Positions 14,949 to 15,697 of a DNA stretch of 15,697 nt are shown here, one piece after another; within the stretch, counting starts at the first letter, position 1; each line of letters begins with the position of its first letter. The notes beneath the pieces are model-generated. The model had not been told where the DNA came from. It worked only from the letters and a program-made list of their open reading frames with translations, and searched no databases. This DNA is from an uncultured Bacillota bacterium (GTDB taxonomy: Bacteria > Bacillota > Clostridia > Peptostreptococcales > Anaerovoracaceae), in NCBI GenBank assembly GCA_946631075.1, contig CAMOZS010000020.1:1-15697 (forward strand), read 5' to 3'. The translations under genes were made by a program, and so were the position numbers.

Positions 14949-15697
14949 ATGCATCTGTTTGATCGGGGATATCAGCTGGGCATGGGGATCGGCATGAAGC
15001 TTCTGCCCGCGTCGAAACAGGAGGTCATCACCGGCCCGGGCAAGATCACGAGCGCGGCGGAGCTTCTGAAGGGGAAGGGGCTTTCGCGGCCACTGATCGT
15101 GACCGGACCCAGAGTCTCGAAGACGGATTTCTTCCAAAGGCTGGAGCAGGCCCTGACGGAAGCGGGCTGTGAGCCCTGCGTCTTCACCGGAGTGGAGCCG
15201 GATCCTTCGACGGACCTGGTCAGCCGGGTGGCCATGGCCTACCGGACCGGGGGCTGCGACTGCTTCATCGCCCTGGGCGGCGGATCCAACATGGATGCTG
15301 CAAAGGCTGCGGCGGCTTCCCTTGCCCGTCCCGGTAAGGAGATCACCAGTCTGGGCGGCCTGATGAAGGTCCGGCGGAAACCCCCTTACATGGTGGCGAT
15401 CCCGACGACAGCGGGGACGGGATCGGAGTGTACCGTAGCGGCGGTAATAAAGGATTCTGAAACAAATCGTAAATTTGCGATCAACGATCCGGTCCTTTGT
15501 CCGGACGCGGCCATCCTTGATCCTGACCTGACGGAGAAGCTGCCGGCCTCAGTGGTCGCGGCCACGGGGATGGACGCCCTGACCCATGCGGTGGAAGCCT
15601 GGCTGAACCGGCCCTATCACAAAAGAGCGACCGCCGGCCAGTGCGTCAGCGCCGTCCACGACATCATGATGTACCTGCCCTTCGTATACGAGGAGGC
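14949..15697 (+). CDS. Iron-containing alcohol dehydrogenase (3' end outside window)
   Basis: The frame is open from the ATG at 14949 to the right edge (249 codons plus two bases) and continues beyond; about 380 residues would be usual. Visible landmarks: GGGSNMDAAKA at 110-120 (NAD(P)-binding), PTTAGTGSE at 152-160, and GMDALTHAVEAW at 207-218 with Asp209 and His213, which match the first two metal ligands of FucO-type enzymes. The remaining two His ligands lie beyond the window. It would reduce an aldehyde to an alcohol, or the reverse, with NAD(P)H. It begins 2 bases after the GtrA-like stop, with AAGGAGA inside the end of that gene, so it is translated as part of the same operon. A plausible role is disposal of an aldehyde released by the aldolase, as FucO does with lactaldehyde. 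Confidence 0.92.
   Translation, partial: MHLFDRGYQLGMGIGMKLLPASKQEVITGPGKITSAAELLKGKGLSRPLIVTGPRVSKTDFFQRLEQALTEAGCEPCVFTGVEPDPSTDLVSRVAMAYRTGGCDCFIALGGGSNMDAAKAAAASLARPGKEITSLGGLMKVRRKPPYMVAIPTTAGTGSECTVAAVIKDSETNRKFAINDPVLCPDAAILDPDLTEKLPASVVAATGMDALTHAVEAWLNRPYHKRATAGQCVSAVHDIMMYLPFVYEE

Overview
The window looks like a GC-rich genome of an anaerobic Bacillota, probably class Clostridia. This rests on strong AGGAGG-type ribosome binding sites, a bacterial microcompartment shell gene, an XpaC-family protein, an Old Yellow Enzyme with an iron-sulfur cysteine set, and a very large fibronectin-III surface protein with a lysine-rich tail. No tRNA, rRNA, insertion sequence or conventional CRISPR array was seen. 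All genes I accept lie on the + strand.

Layout. (1) 1-284 is the end of a PduA/EutM-type microcompartment shell gene. After a long hairpin comes an iron-sulfur flavoprotein gene (396-941) with a good terminator. (2) 974-1460 has no credible gene but is dense with three repeat systems: four 18-bp tandem copies, a strictly periodic array of eight 11-bp arms in alternating orientation, and 32-bp direct repeats. (3) 1461-3329 encodes an Old Yellow Enzyme-family reductase. Its TIM barrel is interrupted by about 180 residues containing seven W-Q-G-N-P motifs at 16/17-residue spacing. An XpaC-like membrane-anchored protein follows (3362-4303), then a terminator. (4) 4456-9369 has its own promoter and terminator and encodes a 1637-residue exported multi-Fn3 protein. 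(5) From about 9468 to the right edge lies a tightly packed operon: class III aminotransferase, class II aldolase, TetR-family regulator, FGGY kinase, GtrA-like membrane protein and a partial iron-type alcohol dehydrogenase. It is driven by a promoter with consensus -35 and -10 boxes, flanked by two related 22-bp palindromes (GTGA-N8-TCAC) that are probable sites for the operon's own TetR protein.

How the genes may work together. The right-hand operon reads as a catabolic route. Transamination of an amino compound would give a carbonyl compound, the kinase would phosphorylate it, the aldolase would cleave the phosphorylated product, and the alcohol dehydrogenase would reduce an aldehyde product. 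The TetR protein would switch the operon in response to a substrate or intermediate. The substrate cannot be named from sequence. The shell gene at the left edge shows a microcompartment locus nearby, but at least three terminator-like structures separate it from this operon, so a functional link is unproven.

The most unusual items are the eight-arm phased array at 1091-1348, the WQGNP-repeat insertion inside an enzyme core, and the twin-operator promoter of an apparently undescribed combination of catabolic genes.
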